Positions 8,453 through 16,150 of a stretch of 64,000 bases of DNA are shown here, piece after piece; the stretch's first letter is position 1, and each line of letters begins with the position of its first letter. The DNA lies in the NCBI GenBank assembly GCA_001898225.1, contig MKTJ01000057.1:31211-95210 (forward strand), written 5' to 3'. Source of the stretch: Chloroflexi bacterium 54-19. Its GTDB lineage: Bacteria; Chloroflexota; Chloroflexia; Chloroheliales; Chloroheliaceae. A program made the position numbers and the translations under genes. Below the pieces are notes generated by a model. It ran no database searches and had not been told where the DNA came from. It saw only the letters and a list, made by a program, of their open reading frames with translations.

Positions 8453-9211
8453 TTAGGTTGAATACGATTTGTTAATCATAACGTTCGAGATAGCCTGTAA
8501 ATAAGGGTTTGAACTGCTCGTGATATGTTCCTCAATCGTATTGACCGCCCCTTCCTCATCCCCATCTTTAATACAATCAAAGAGTTTTTGATGCTGTTCT
8601 ACGGCCCTTTGCCACGAACCGACAGTTTCTCCAACCGCTATTTCAAGAATAATTTGCAGCAGGTGCCAGAGATTATTGTGACTCTGAATAAAAAAGATAT
8701 TATGGGTCGATTCTGCTAAAACCCGGTGAAACATGCTATCGCCCTGGTGAAAGATTTCCCGGTTACCGGTTTCTGCACCCTGGCGGTGTATTTTTAACGC
8801 CTTTTCCAGCGACCTTAATTCCTTGACAGTAATTTTATGGACTGCTTGCCTTACGATTTCCTTCTCCATAAAACACCGGAACTCGAAAAGTTGGGCAACG
8901 GTTTCCGGTTTTATAGTTGCCGTAAAGACAAAAGGCAAGATATTGGCAGATTGCGTTTCATCGGCCAGGTATAACCCGCTTCCCTGGCGCGACCGTACCA
9001 TCCCGTTGGAAGCCAAAGCTTTGATGGCCTCGCGGACAACCGTGCGGCTCACGCCAAACATCTCGGTCATTTCCTGCTCAGTAGGTAGTTTATCTCCGGG
9101 TTTTAGCCCACGGCTGGCAACATATTTAACAATTTTGGCGGCTACCGTTTCATAACTCAAACGCGGTTGAATAGACAAACTTTCAGTGACTTTGTCATTT
9201 TCCACTTCCAA
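8453..9211 (-). CDS. GntR-family (FadR/FCD) transcriptional regulator
   Basis: An N-terminal winged helix-turn-helix (about 20-85) has LPTEQEMTEMFGVSRTVVREAIKALASNGMVRSRQGSG. An all-helical FCD effector domain (about 95-235) follows, with the metal-binding type pattern of Asp/His residues. FadR-type regulators with FCD domains usually bind carboxylates such as sugar acids. The likely start is TTG at 9211 with GGGAGT upstream; GTG at 9205 is an alternative. It is divergent from the ABC importer and upstream of the enolase-superfamily enzyme, so it probably represses both. A sequence matching the FadR-family operator consensus lies in the promoter of the importer. Confidence 0.92.
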   Translation of the reverse strand: MEVENDKVTESLSIQPRLSYETVAAKIVKYVASRGLKPGDKLPTEQEMTEMFGVSRTVVREAIKALASNGMVRSRQGSGLYLADETQSANILPFVFTATIKPETVAQLFEFRCFMEKEIVRQAVHKITVKELRSLEKALKIHRQGAETGNREIFHQGDSMFHRVLAESTHNIFFIQSHNNLWHLLQIILEIAVGETVGSWQRAVEQHQKLFDCIKDGDEEGAVNTIEEHITSSSNPYLQAISNVMINKSYST

Positions 9212-9298
9212 ATTGGTTTACTCCCAACTGACTTTTTTTAATAATGGCTGCTTAAAATTTATAATCTCATATTATGTATTTCCTGTCAATAAACAAAT

Positions 9299-9309
9299 TC
9301 ATCATACAA
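9299..9309. promoter_or_regulatory. Degenerate FadR-type operator near the regulator's own start
   Basis: TCATCATACAA fits the FadR-family consensus TNGTNNNACNA with one mismatch and shares CATACAAATT with the operator at 9404-9414. It is about 90 bp upstream of the regulator gene and could serve autoregulation or cooperative binding. Confidence 0.4.
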
Positions 9310-9398
9310 ATTTTTTAATTTATCCTAAAATAACCCTTAATTTAACCTTTTTTACCATGAAACACTCAAAGTTATCATACCTATCTAAAAAATACCTC

Positions 9399-9428
9399 TT
9401 GACTTGTCATACAAATTGGTGCAATAAT
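9399..9428 (+). promoter_or_regulatory. Promoter of the ABC importer with an operator inside the spacer
   Basis: TTGACT (9399-9404) and AATAAT (9423-9428) form a -35/-10 pair with an 18-bp spacer. TTGTCATACAA (9404-9414) matches the FadR-family operator TNGTNNNACNA at every fixed position and lies in the spacer, where a bound repressor would block polymerase. The rest of the 337-bp intergenic region (9212-9548) is AT-rich, with no gene seen. Confidence 0.6.
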
Positions 9429-9548
9429 GGGGACACCGTGTACTGCCTTAATTTCGCAAATTACTCTGTGGTTCTGGTTTTAATAAGTTTTATCCGGCCT
9501 TCAAGGCACAGCTAAATCCAACCGAATACACTTATTCAGGAGGTTCCG

Positions 9549-10907
9549 ATGACGTTACTTTCCTCGACCCGATGGCGGTTTCATTTCCTGGCGCTTATTT
9601 CACTTTGCGCGGTTTTAGTGCTGGCAGCCTGTGGTGACAACACCCCTACTACCGCAAGTAGCGGCGGCTCAGCGACAACCGCCGGTGCCGCCGCCGGCGA
9701 CCCCAATGCGACCATCACCGTTTGGGTCGATGATACTCGCAAACCCGCTATTACCCAGTTCCAGCAGAAGTTCCCCGACCAGGCTTCCAAGATTAAAATC
9801 GAGGTGGTTGACCGGGCGGCGTTCCCCGGCAAAGTGCTGCTCTTTAACAATACCGGCAAAGGCTGGCCGGATGTTGTATTTGCCGAGCCGAACATTGTGG
9901 CCCAGGTAGCAGACCAGGCCCACAATTACCCCATGGACCTGACCCCCTATGTTTCGGCTGATATTAAAAGCAAGTTCGCCGGGCTGGATGACTGCGTCTT
10001 CGATGGGAAACTGCTCTGCCTTCGCAACGACCTGGCCCAGAACGTCCTCTGGTATAACAAAAAGCTGATGGACCAGTTCGGCTACACTGTCCCTAAAACC
10101 TGGGAAGATTACCTCGCACTGGGGCTTAAAGTGGCCCAGGAACACCCCGGTTACGTGATTGGGGCGGTCGGCGACAACCAGGCAGTAAACATGTATTTTG
10201 GCGGAAGCAACTGCCCCCTCCAGCGCTCGTTGGGCAACAGCCAGGTCCTGATTAACACTGCCGACCCCAATTGCACCAGGGTCGCGGATATGCTCGATAA
10301 GTTGATTGCGGCCAAAGCTGTCAGTAATTTTGGACCGTTCGACCCCGATTTTGCCAAACTGGGGACCGACAACAAGATTTTGATGCTCCCGGCGGCTTCC
10401 TGGTACGGCCAGTACGTCTTCAAAGCCACCTACTACAAAGCCAATCCGACTGATGGTCAACTGGGTGTGGCCGAACCGCCCAAATGGGCCGCCGATAGCA
10501 AGACCTATACGGCTGCGCAGGGGGGTTCCGCCTGGACGGTCTTCCGCAACACCAAAAATCCCAAACTCGCCACTGATTTGGTGCTCTGGTTGACCACTTC
10601 TAACGATTACCAGGCGACTGCCCCGACTTACCCGGCGTACATCCCGGCTGCCGATGCCTGGCACGCCACCATCCAGAACGATAAGCTTTATGCTTTCGAC
10701 CCCTACCCGGTCCTTAAAACCTCGGCCTCCTATCTCTATCCTGAGTGGTCCCAGGTCCGCTATGACGTGGCTACATCGTATGCCAAGATAGTGAACGCCG
10801 GGCTTAAGGATGGGAAAACTGTCGCATCTTTGATGGATCCTTTCCAGAAGGACCTGGTTCCCCTGGCCCAGGCCCAGGGCTATGAGGTCGTTACCAAAAC
10901 ACCTTAA
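9549..10907 (+). CDS. ABC importer, sugar-type substrate-binding lipoprotein
   Basis: A lipoprotein signal peptide ends with the lipobox LAAC (Cys about residue 28), followed by a Thr/Ala/Gly-rich linker. The mature part (about 50-450) is an extracellular solute-binding protein of family 1 (maltose/multiple-sugar type): ITVWVDDTRKPAITQFQQKFP, then VLWYNKKLMDQFGYTVPKTWEDY, the usual strand-helix pattern of this family. It captures a carbohydrate or derivative outside the membrane and delivers it to the two permeases downstream. A strong ribosome site (AGGAGG) precedes the ATG. Several Cys residues (C155-type pairs in GGSNCPLQ and DPNCTRV) may form disulfides. The ligand is unknown; the regulator and enolase enzyme suggest a sugar acid. 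Confidence 0.92.
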   Translation: MTLLSSTRWRFHFLALISLCAVLVLAACGDNTPTTASSGGSATTAGAAAGDPNATITVWVDDTRKPAITQFQQKFPDQASKIKIEVVDRAAFPGKVLLFNNTGKGWPDVVFAEPNIVAQVADQAHNYPMDLTPYVSADIKSKFAGLDDCVFDGKLLCLRNDLAQNVLWYNKKLMDQFGYTVPKTWEDYLALGLKVAQEHPGYVIGAVGDNQAVNMYFGGSNCPLQRSLGNSQVLINTADPNCTRVADMLDKLIAAKAVSNFGPFDPDFAKLGTDNKILMLPAASWYGQYVFKATYYKANPTDGQLGVAEPPKWAADSKTYTAAQGGSAWTVFRNTKNPKLATDLVLWLTTSNDYQATAPTYPAYIPAADAWHATIQNDKLYAFDPYPVLKTSASYLYPEWSQVRYDVATSYAKIVNAGLKDGKTVASLMDPFQKDLVPLAQAQGYEVVTKTP

Positions 10908-10916
10908 TTTTTAATC

Positions 10917-10962
10917 CGGTAAGGAGAGAAGGTTATTAAAGATTTCTCTCCTTACCGTTTTA
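10917..10962 (+). terminator. Intra-operon hairpin after the binding-protein gene
   Basis: CGGTAAGGAGAGAA (10917-10930) pairs with TTCTCTCCTTACCG (10944-10957) and is followed by TTTTAA. It probably terminates part of transcription or protects the 3' end, giving more binding protein than permease. Confidence 0.7.
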
Positions 10963-11013
10963 ACGTTCCGGTTTCTATGGATTCTGGTAATCGAAGGCCC
11001 TAACTGCTCTTTT

Positions 11014-11050
11014 CCGGCGGGGAAACCTTAAATGTTTCCCCGCCGGTTAA
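11014..11050 (+). terminator. Second intra-operon hairpin before the permease genes
   Basis: CCGGCGGGGAAAC (11014-11026) pairs perfectly with GTTTCCCCGCCGG (11034-11046), followed by TTAAATT. The T-tract is weak, so mRNA protection is as likely as termination. Confidence 0.55.
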
Positions 11051-11092
11051 ATTCCCATCAGACAGGAACCCTAGTTCAAAAAGGAAACCTTT

Positions 11093-12052
11093 ATGGAAAA
11101 ATCTGCCAAGTTTACCGGGGTTACCAAACCTGACGAGGTAACGCGGCCTCGCAAGAAAATCATTCGTTATCTGTCGGCCTACCTTTTCTCCCTGCCTTAT
11201 CTCGTTTTATTGCTGGCGTTCGGGGTTGGTCCCGCCATCTACGCGCTGATAATCAGTTTTACCAGTTATAAAGAGGGTCAACCTCAATATTTTGCGGCAG
11301 GTCTGAGCAATTATTCGAAAGCCGTGAGCGATTTCAGGTTTGGCTCCGCGATTGGTAATATTGCCCAGTTTTTGATTATTTCAATCCCGGTTGGAATTTT
11401 CGGGGTAATTATCATAGCCCTGCTATTGCATGCCCGCCAGGGGTGGTATACCGATTTTCTGCGGACTTTATATTTTGTACCGGGTGCGGTGGCCGGTCCG
11501 ACCGCCATTTTACTGGCAATTTTTATGTTCGACCCCCGGCTAAGTCCTTTTGCCCCCTTGCTAAAGGCTTTTGGTTACCAGACGATTTCGGACGTGGCAA
11601 AACTACAAAACCTGCCGGTAATGATCACCCTGATAGGCTTTTTTAGTGGGGCCGGTGGGTGGATTGCCATCTTTTACGGGGCTTTACAGGGTGTTTCAAA
11701 AGAACTATTGGAAGCAGCCCTGATTGACGGTTGCTCCGCGCTCCAACTGGCAATCCGTATCAAACTGCCCATGATTTACCGCTATGTTGTTTTCATGCTC
11801 ATATTGACTTTTGCCGGGAATATCCAGTTGTTCGCCGAACCGTTGATTCTAAACGATATAAGTTCAGGCAATACAATTGCCGGGCCAACTTACTCGCCCA
11901 ACATGCTAAGTTATTTCCTGGCCTTTAACGAAGGCAACTTTGGAACGGCAGCGGTCATTTCCCTGTTAATGGTCCTGGTCGGCTTACTGGGGGCATTTAT
12001 CATCATTTACGGGACCAAATTTTACGATACTGATGCTACGGCAGCCTCATAA
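11093..12052 (+). CDS. ABC importer permease (MalF/UgpA type)
   Basis: The 319-residue inner-membrane protein has about six hydrophobic segments, the first at about 32-55. The EAA loop is visible as KELLEAALIDGCSALQLAIRIKLPM (about 202-226), where the ATPase docks. It is the first permease of a carbohydrate importer and would form a heterodimer with the next gene, 21 nt downstream. No ATP-binding gene is encoded here, so a shared MsmK/UgpC-type ATPase elsewhere in the genome is expected. A hairpin pair separates it from the binding-protein gene. Confidence 0.92.
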   Translation: MEKSAKFTGVTKPDEVTRPRKKIIRYLSAYLFSLPYLVLLLAFGVGPAIYALIISFTSYKEGQPQYFAAGLSNYSKAVSDFRFGSAIGNIAQFLIISIPVGIFGVIIIALLLHARQGWYTDFLRTLYFVPGAVAGPTAILLAIFMFDPRLSPFAPLLKAFGYQTISDVAKLQNLPVMITLIGFFSGAGGWIAIFYGALQGVSKELLEAALIDGCSALQLAIRIKLPMIYRYVVFMLILTFAGNIQLFAEPLILNDISSGNTIAGPTYSPNMLSYFLAFNEGNFGTAAVISLLMVLVGLLGAFIIIYGTKFYDTDATAAS

Positions 12053-12073
12053 CCGGGCAGGAGGGAATCAACA

Positions 12074-13012
12074 ATGCGTACCATTTCTGGAACAGGCTTT
12101 GGGTCATGGTGGAAACAACAGCAGTTACATCGCCGCAGGAGCGGGCTTAGCCTGGGTGGCACCGTCATCCGTTTTGTCTTACTGCTTATTATTGCGCTTT
12201 TCTTCGGGCTACCTTTACTCTGGCTGGTGCTGGCTCCCACCAAAAACGAAGACCAGTTATATAACCTGGGTTCAATATCGTTCGGCTCCTGGGGTAGGAT
12301 TGGGGAAGCCTGGGACCATTTGTTAGGTTTCAATAACGCGGCAATTCTTAGCTGGATTACCAACTCAATTTTTTATACGCTTAGCTCTGTAATTCTGAGC
12401 GTCATAATTGTGGTGCCGGTCGGGTATGTCCTGGCTACCATGCGATTTCCAGGCCGGGGGTTGATACTAACCCTGACCCTGATAACCATGATTGTCCCGG
12501 CTTCGGCCCTGGTGCTCCCTTTATTCCTGGAACTAAGCCTGGTTGGTCTGGTGGACACACCCTGGGCCGTAATTTTACCGGCGGCGTTTTTTCCTTTCGG
12601 GGTCTACCTGGCTTTTATCTATTACGCTTCGAGCCTTCCCACCGATTTATTATCAGCCGCCAAAGTGGATGGCTGCAACGAATGGCAACTGTTCCAGCAA
12701 ATCGCGCTACCACTGGCCGTACCCCTGCTCGGACTGCTGGCCTTCCTCAGTTTTAACGCAAACTGGAACAATTTCTTTTTACCTTTCGTGATGCTCAACC
12801 AGGATACGATGTATAACTTGCCGGTCGGCTTGGCAACCCTGGCTGCCAATACCCCCGCTTTGCACCCGGCTTTCGCCCAGACCGATTCCCCGATGATCAA
12901 AGGCGACCTGGCCCTGGTCGGTTTGATTATGTCTATCCCGGTGGCCCTGGTCTTCATCTTCGCCCAGCGTTTTATCGTCAGCGGTTCTTTGGCCGGGAGT
13001 GTCAAGGAATAA
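12074..13012 (+). CDS. ABC importer permease (MalG/UgpE type)
   Basis: This 312-residue inner-membrane protein has about six membrane segments and the EAA loop LLSAAKVDGCNEWQLFQQIALPLAVP (about 193-218). It pairs with the upstream permease. AGGAGGG lies 8 nt before the ATG. It is the last gene of the importer operon and is followed by a strong terminator. The N-terminal 40 residues are basic and cytoplasmic. Confidence 0.92.
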   Translation: MRTISGTGFGSWWKQQQLHRRRSGLSLGGTVIRFVLLLIIALFFGLPLLWLVLAPTKNEDQLYNLGSISFGSWGRIGEAWDHLLGFNNAAILSWITNSIFYTLSSVILSVIIVVPVGYVLATMRFPGRGLILTLTLITMIVPASALVLPLFLELSLVGLVDTPWAVILPAAFFPFGVYLAFIYYASSLPTDLLSAAKVDGCNEWQLFQQIALPLAVPLLGLLAFLSFNANWNNFFLPFVMLNQDTMYNLPVGLATLAANTPALHPAFAQTDSPMIKGDLALVGLIMSIPVALVFIFAQRFIVSGSLAGSVKE

Positions 13013-13039
13013 ATTTGGGGAGACTGATATATAAATTTA

Positions 13040-13080
13040 AATGGGTTAGTGCCAACCTGAACCGGCACTAACCCATTTTC
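13040..13080. terminator. Bidirectional rho-independent terminator
   Basis: AATGGGTTAGTGCC (13040-13053) pairs perfectly with GGCACTAACCCATT (13064-13077), with A- and T-rich flanks. It separates the plus-strand importer operon from the convergent sigma-factor operon. Confidence 0.92.
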
Positions 13081-13107
13081 ACTCTCTTGACCAGTTAATA
13101 GGATTTT

Positions 13108-13413
13108 TTAACCAAAGAAGTTATAGGAGCCTATTTCCTTCAAAGTGGCCGTCATAGGCGGTTCTTCACAGCGCTCGCCTATCCGGGCGGTAAAATCTTT
13201 GAAGGCTGAGAGTGTGGTCAGCGGGTTGGGATTATTCTCGGTGTCATTAAAAGCGATATGGACAAAACTGACCCCGTCCTCAAGTTTGAAGGAAGCGTAG
13301 CGCAGGTGGTCCGGTTGCTCGCTTTTTAGTTGCTCGAAGACCTTTGTAATATAGCCTTCGTTCTCAGCGGCCCGGTCGGCTTTGACCTTGTAGCGTACCA
13401 TTACAGACCTCAT
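13108..13413 (-). CDS. Small dimeric alpha/beta-barrel (ABM-like) protein
   Basis: The 101-residue protein has the pattern of an antibiotic-biosynthesis-monooxygenase or stress-responsive A/B-barrel domain: a VMVRYKVKADRAAENEGYITKVFEQL strand-helix start, YASFKLEDGVSFVHIAFND in the middle and a final SYNFFG strand. Such proteins form dimers and either oxidise small phenolics or act as heme or stress proteins; the family is too broad to name a reaction. It lies 32 nt downstream of the sigma-factor gene on the same strand and is probably co-transcribed or a target of that sigma factor. Confidence 0.7.
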   Translation of the reverse strand: MRSVMVRYKVKADRAAENEGYITKVFEQLKSEQPDHLRYASFKLEDGVSFVHIAFNDTENNPNPLTTLSAFKDFTARIGERCEEPPMTATLKEIGSYNFFG

Positions 13414-13445
13414 AAAGTTACCTCTTTCTGGTTCAAAATAAAAAT

Positions 13446-14348
13446 TTAGATTTTGCCAATTTCAGCTTCTTGCATCACGTACCGAGCGTAGCGATAATCA
13501 CGGATGAGTTCGACCTTGTCTTCCCGCCAGGATAGCAGGATAAAGTAATCCGGCTGAGACGAATCCACATAAGGCTGGAAAACCAGGATGGCAAGGTGGT
13601 TCTCGACGTAACCGGGCGCGCAACGCCAGTCGTGCAGCCTGGTGTAATTTGTAAAATAATCCTGGCTGAGCTCGGAAATCCCCTGCTTTTTAACCCGGTT
13701 GACTAATTCCAACCGGACATCCTCGGTCAACATGGCCTGCACCGCTTCAAAGTCCTGGGCATTGAAAAGCTCTATATAGCGGTTTAACCGGGCGCGCTCC
13801 TGTTCATCCGGAATGGAGATGGGACCATTTTCTTCCAGGTGAGCCGCAAGTTCACGCAGGCGAGTCCGGCCCCGGTGGAGGGCAGCCTTTATCTCCGGGA
13901 CAGTTGCATTGAGCAATTCTGACATTTCGGCGAGAGAATAGCCCAGGACATCTTTGAGAATGACACAACTGCGCTGTTTGGGGGCAAGCTTGAGAAACAC
14001 CGACAGAGCTACGGTTACGAGTTCTTTTTCCTCCAACGGCACATCCGGTTCGGCAAGCAAGGCATGTTCGTCCAGGCGTTCCATACTCTGGTAACCCGCC
14101 TGGCGGAGAAAATCAATAGCCTTGTTGTGAACAATCCGAAAGAGCCACCCCCGCAGGTTTGAATTGGAACTCAAAGAAGACAGGGAATTAAAAGCTTTGG
14201 CTAAAGCTTCCTGGACCACGTCTTCTCCATCCAGGACAGAACCGAGCATGCGGGCGGCGTAGCGGTGAAGTTGGGGCCGGGTCTCCTCAACCACTTTCTC
14301 AAACTCGGCCCTGGTATATGCGCCAGAAGCGGATGAACCGGGTTCCAT
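13446..14348 (-). CDS. ECF-type RNA polymerase sigma factor with C-terminal SnoaL-like domain
   Basis: Sigma region 2 (about 20-88) contains LGSVLDGEDVVQEALAKAF and RGWLFRIVHNKAIDFLR. Region 4 (about 110-168) contains LKLAPKQRSCVILKDVLGYSLAEMSELLNATVPEIKAALHRGRTRLRE. A C-terminal SnoaL/NTF2-like domain (about 185-295) follows, with RYIELFNAQDFEAVQAMLTEDVRLE. ECF sigma factors with such tails (for example SigJ and the ECF41 type) carry their own regulatory domain instead of a separate membrane anti-sigma factor; none is encoded next to this gene. AAAAGGT precedes the ATG. The neighbour downstream is the small ABM-like protein. Confidence 0.9.
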   Translation of the reverse strand: MEPGSSASGAYTRAEFEKVVEETRPQLHRYAARMLGSVLDGEDVVQEALAKAFNSLSSLSSNSNLRGWLFRIVHNKAIDFLRQAGYQSMERLDEHALLAEPDVPLEEKELVTVALSVFLKLAPKQRSCVILKDVLGYSLAEMSELLNATVPEIKAALHRGRTRLRELAAHLEENGPISIPDEQERARLNRYIELFNAQDFEAVQAMLTEDVRLELVNRVKKQGISELSQDYFTNYTRLHDWRCAPGYVENHLAILVFQPYVDSSQPDYFILLSWREDKVELIRDYRYARYVMQEAEIGKI

Positions 14349-14621
14349 AATTGTTTTACCTTTTGCTTTAATAAATAGATGAATAAGTTAAAACCCGAAA
14401 GCTGTCAGGATATAGCGATTAAGGGGCTTGCAGAACTGGCCTCGATGAAAGGCGCAACTTAAAAATAACGGCCAGGAAGGGTTCACCGGAGTAAACTGGT
14501 TTCAACAGTGAATTAATGGCCTACAGGGCGGAGGTGGGGTTCATATATAACAACGATATGAAAAGCAAAAAGGATACGGTTTTTGCAGGGAAATTAACTA
14601 TTGAATTTTACCCAGGATTAC

Positions 14622-16058
14622 TTATTTTCCAAAAGGTCTGCGTAAGAACCGGGTAATTCGCACAGTCCGAGTAGCCTGGAGCGCGCGCAGGTCTTTTTCG
14701 TAACGAGCCAGGCTTTTTTCCAAATGCTCTTTTGCGGTAAGGGCCTGTTCTAACCGGGCGGTTAAATCCAGATTCTTGCTCGCCAGTTCCTGATTTTGGA
14801 GTTGCAGGACTGAGTTGGCAACAGCTTTTTCTTCCAAAAGAGCGGAGGTTTTGCGATATTCCAAATCAAGATGGGCCAGGCGCTGCTGGGAATCCTGGTA
14901 AGCCGGTTCGAGGTTCTTGAGGTATTTCTGGGCATTCTCAAAAGCCGGTTCGAGACTCTTCAGATATGTCGTCAACTTTTTGATTTCCGTTTCAAGACTC
15001 TTGACGTATCTTTTAGCCTCGCTTTCGGTGTCTTGAAGGAGTAAAAGCTGCTCCTTTAATTTTATCAGTTCGAGACCGGCGCTGATTTGCAGGCTCTTGG
15101 TGACGAGGAATAATTCGGGCAGGCCGAAACTGTAGTTCGTCCGGGATATTTCTACAACCCTGAGGTCTTCAAATAAAACAGAAAGTCTTTCGACGCCCGC
15201 CTGGCGAACCCCCGGCAGTTGATGCTGGATACAGAGAAAAGCTTTTTCAAGCTCGAATTCAACACCCTCCTCGAAATAGGGGTTTCGAAGGTTGCGTGCG
15301 AAAGCTTTCTTGAACATGTCAGCCGACAGGCTTTGTAAAAAGTTGCGGGAAAACTCCACCAATTCGAACTGGGCGCGAGGCGCATTCAAGGGACCGCTCA
15401 CATTACCGCCATCGGACCTAACTCGATATTTGATTAGCTTTTCGGGCAAGATGGGTAATTCGATAGTTCTGACCAGCTTCCCCCACATCCATAAATCGGG
15501 TACCTGGGCCGAGCTGGGGCGGAATAAGCCGTTGTCGAAGAAAAGCTGCCGTTCGGCCATACAACTGACGGTACAAAGATAATTCCCCTTAAAAAAGAAC
15601 CAGTTAATCATCTCGGCCTGGTCCCGCTGAGGATGATTAAAAAAACCACGGGCGAAATGATTCCCTTCCAGGACCTGTCCGTCATCCCCAATAAATTCCG
15701 CCCAGGAAAAGACAATTTTGCCACCAGTTTCGCTCAGAAAATTATATTCACGCTCCAGGCGTTCCGGGCAGCAAATATCGTCCGCCGCGAAAAGGGCGAC
15801 ATACTTACCCCTGGCGGCCTCTAGCGCCCGGTTTGTGGCCTGGCTGCCACCCTGGTTTTCCTGGTAGATATAGGTTATCCGAGGGTCATTGAATTCTGCG
15901 ACTATTTCGCCGGTCCGGTCCTTGGAACCGTCATCTACTACAATTATCTCGAAGTCCGTAAAGGTCTGGTCGAGGACACTCTGGATGGCCTGGGCAATGG
16001 TAGCCTGGCTGTTATAGGCTGGAATGGTTACACTGATCAGCGGTGTTTCAGTTGGCAT
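14622..16058 (-). CDS. Family 2 glycosyltransferase with long C-terminal coiled coil
   Basis: Residues about 5-230 are a GT-A glycosyltransferase family 2 domain: ISVTIPAYNSQATIAQAIQSVLDQTFTDFEIIVVDDGSKDRT, then a DDI-type acidic motif (FAADD) near residue 96. Residues about 320-470 are a predicted coiled coil with heptad Leu and many Glu/Lys/Gln (LKSLEPAFENAQKYLKNLEPAY is internally repeated), ending in a basic RITRFLRRPFGK tail. Such proteins transfer sugars in exopolysaccharide or cell-surface glycan assembly. The next glycosyltransferase is 92 bp upstream on the same strand. The acceptor is unknown. Confidence 0.88.
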   Translation of the reverse strand: MPTETPLISVTIPAYNSQATIAQAIQSVLDQTFTDFEIIVVDDGSKDRTGEIVAEFNDPRITYIYQENQGGSQATNRALEAARGKYVALFAADDICCPERLEREYNFLSETGGKIVFSWAEFIGDDGQVLEGNHFARGFFNHPQRDQAEMINWFFFKGNYLCTVSCMAERQLFFDNGLFRPSSAQVPDLWMWGKLVRTIELPILPEKLIKYRVRSDGGNVSGPLNAPRAQFELVEFSRNFLQSLSADMFKKAFARNLRNPYFEEGVEFELEKAFLCIQHQLPGVRQAGVERLSVLFEDLRVVEISRTNYSFGLPELFLVTKSLQISAGLELIKLKEQLLLLQDTESEAKRYVKSLETEIKKLTTYLKSLEPAFENAQKYLKNLEPAYQDSQQRLAHLDLEYRKTSALLEEKAVANSVLQLQNQELASKNLDLTARLEQALTAKEHLEKSLARYEKDLRALQATRTVRITRFLRRPFGK

Positions 16059-16150
16059 CCTTTTAATTGTCCTTTCGAGAGGGCCGGAACAACCCGGCGG
16101 GCTAAAACTATTTCAAAACTGTCTCGAACCTTTATTGCTGGTCTGGGCGG

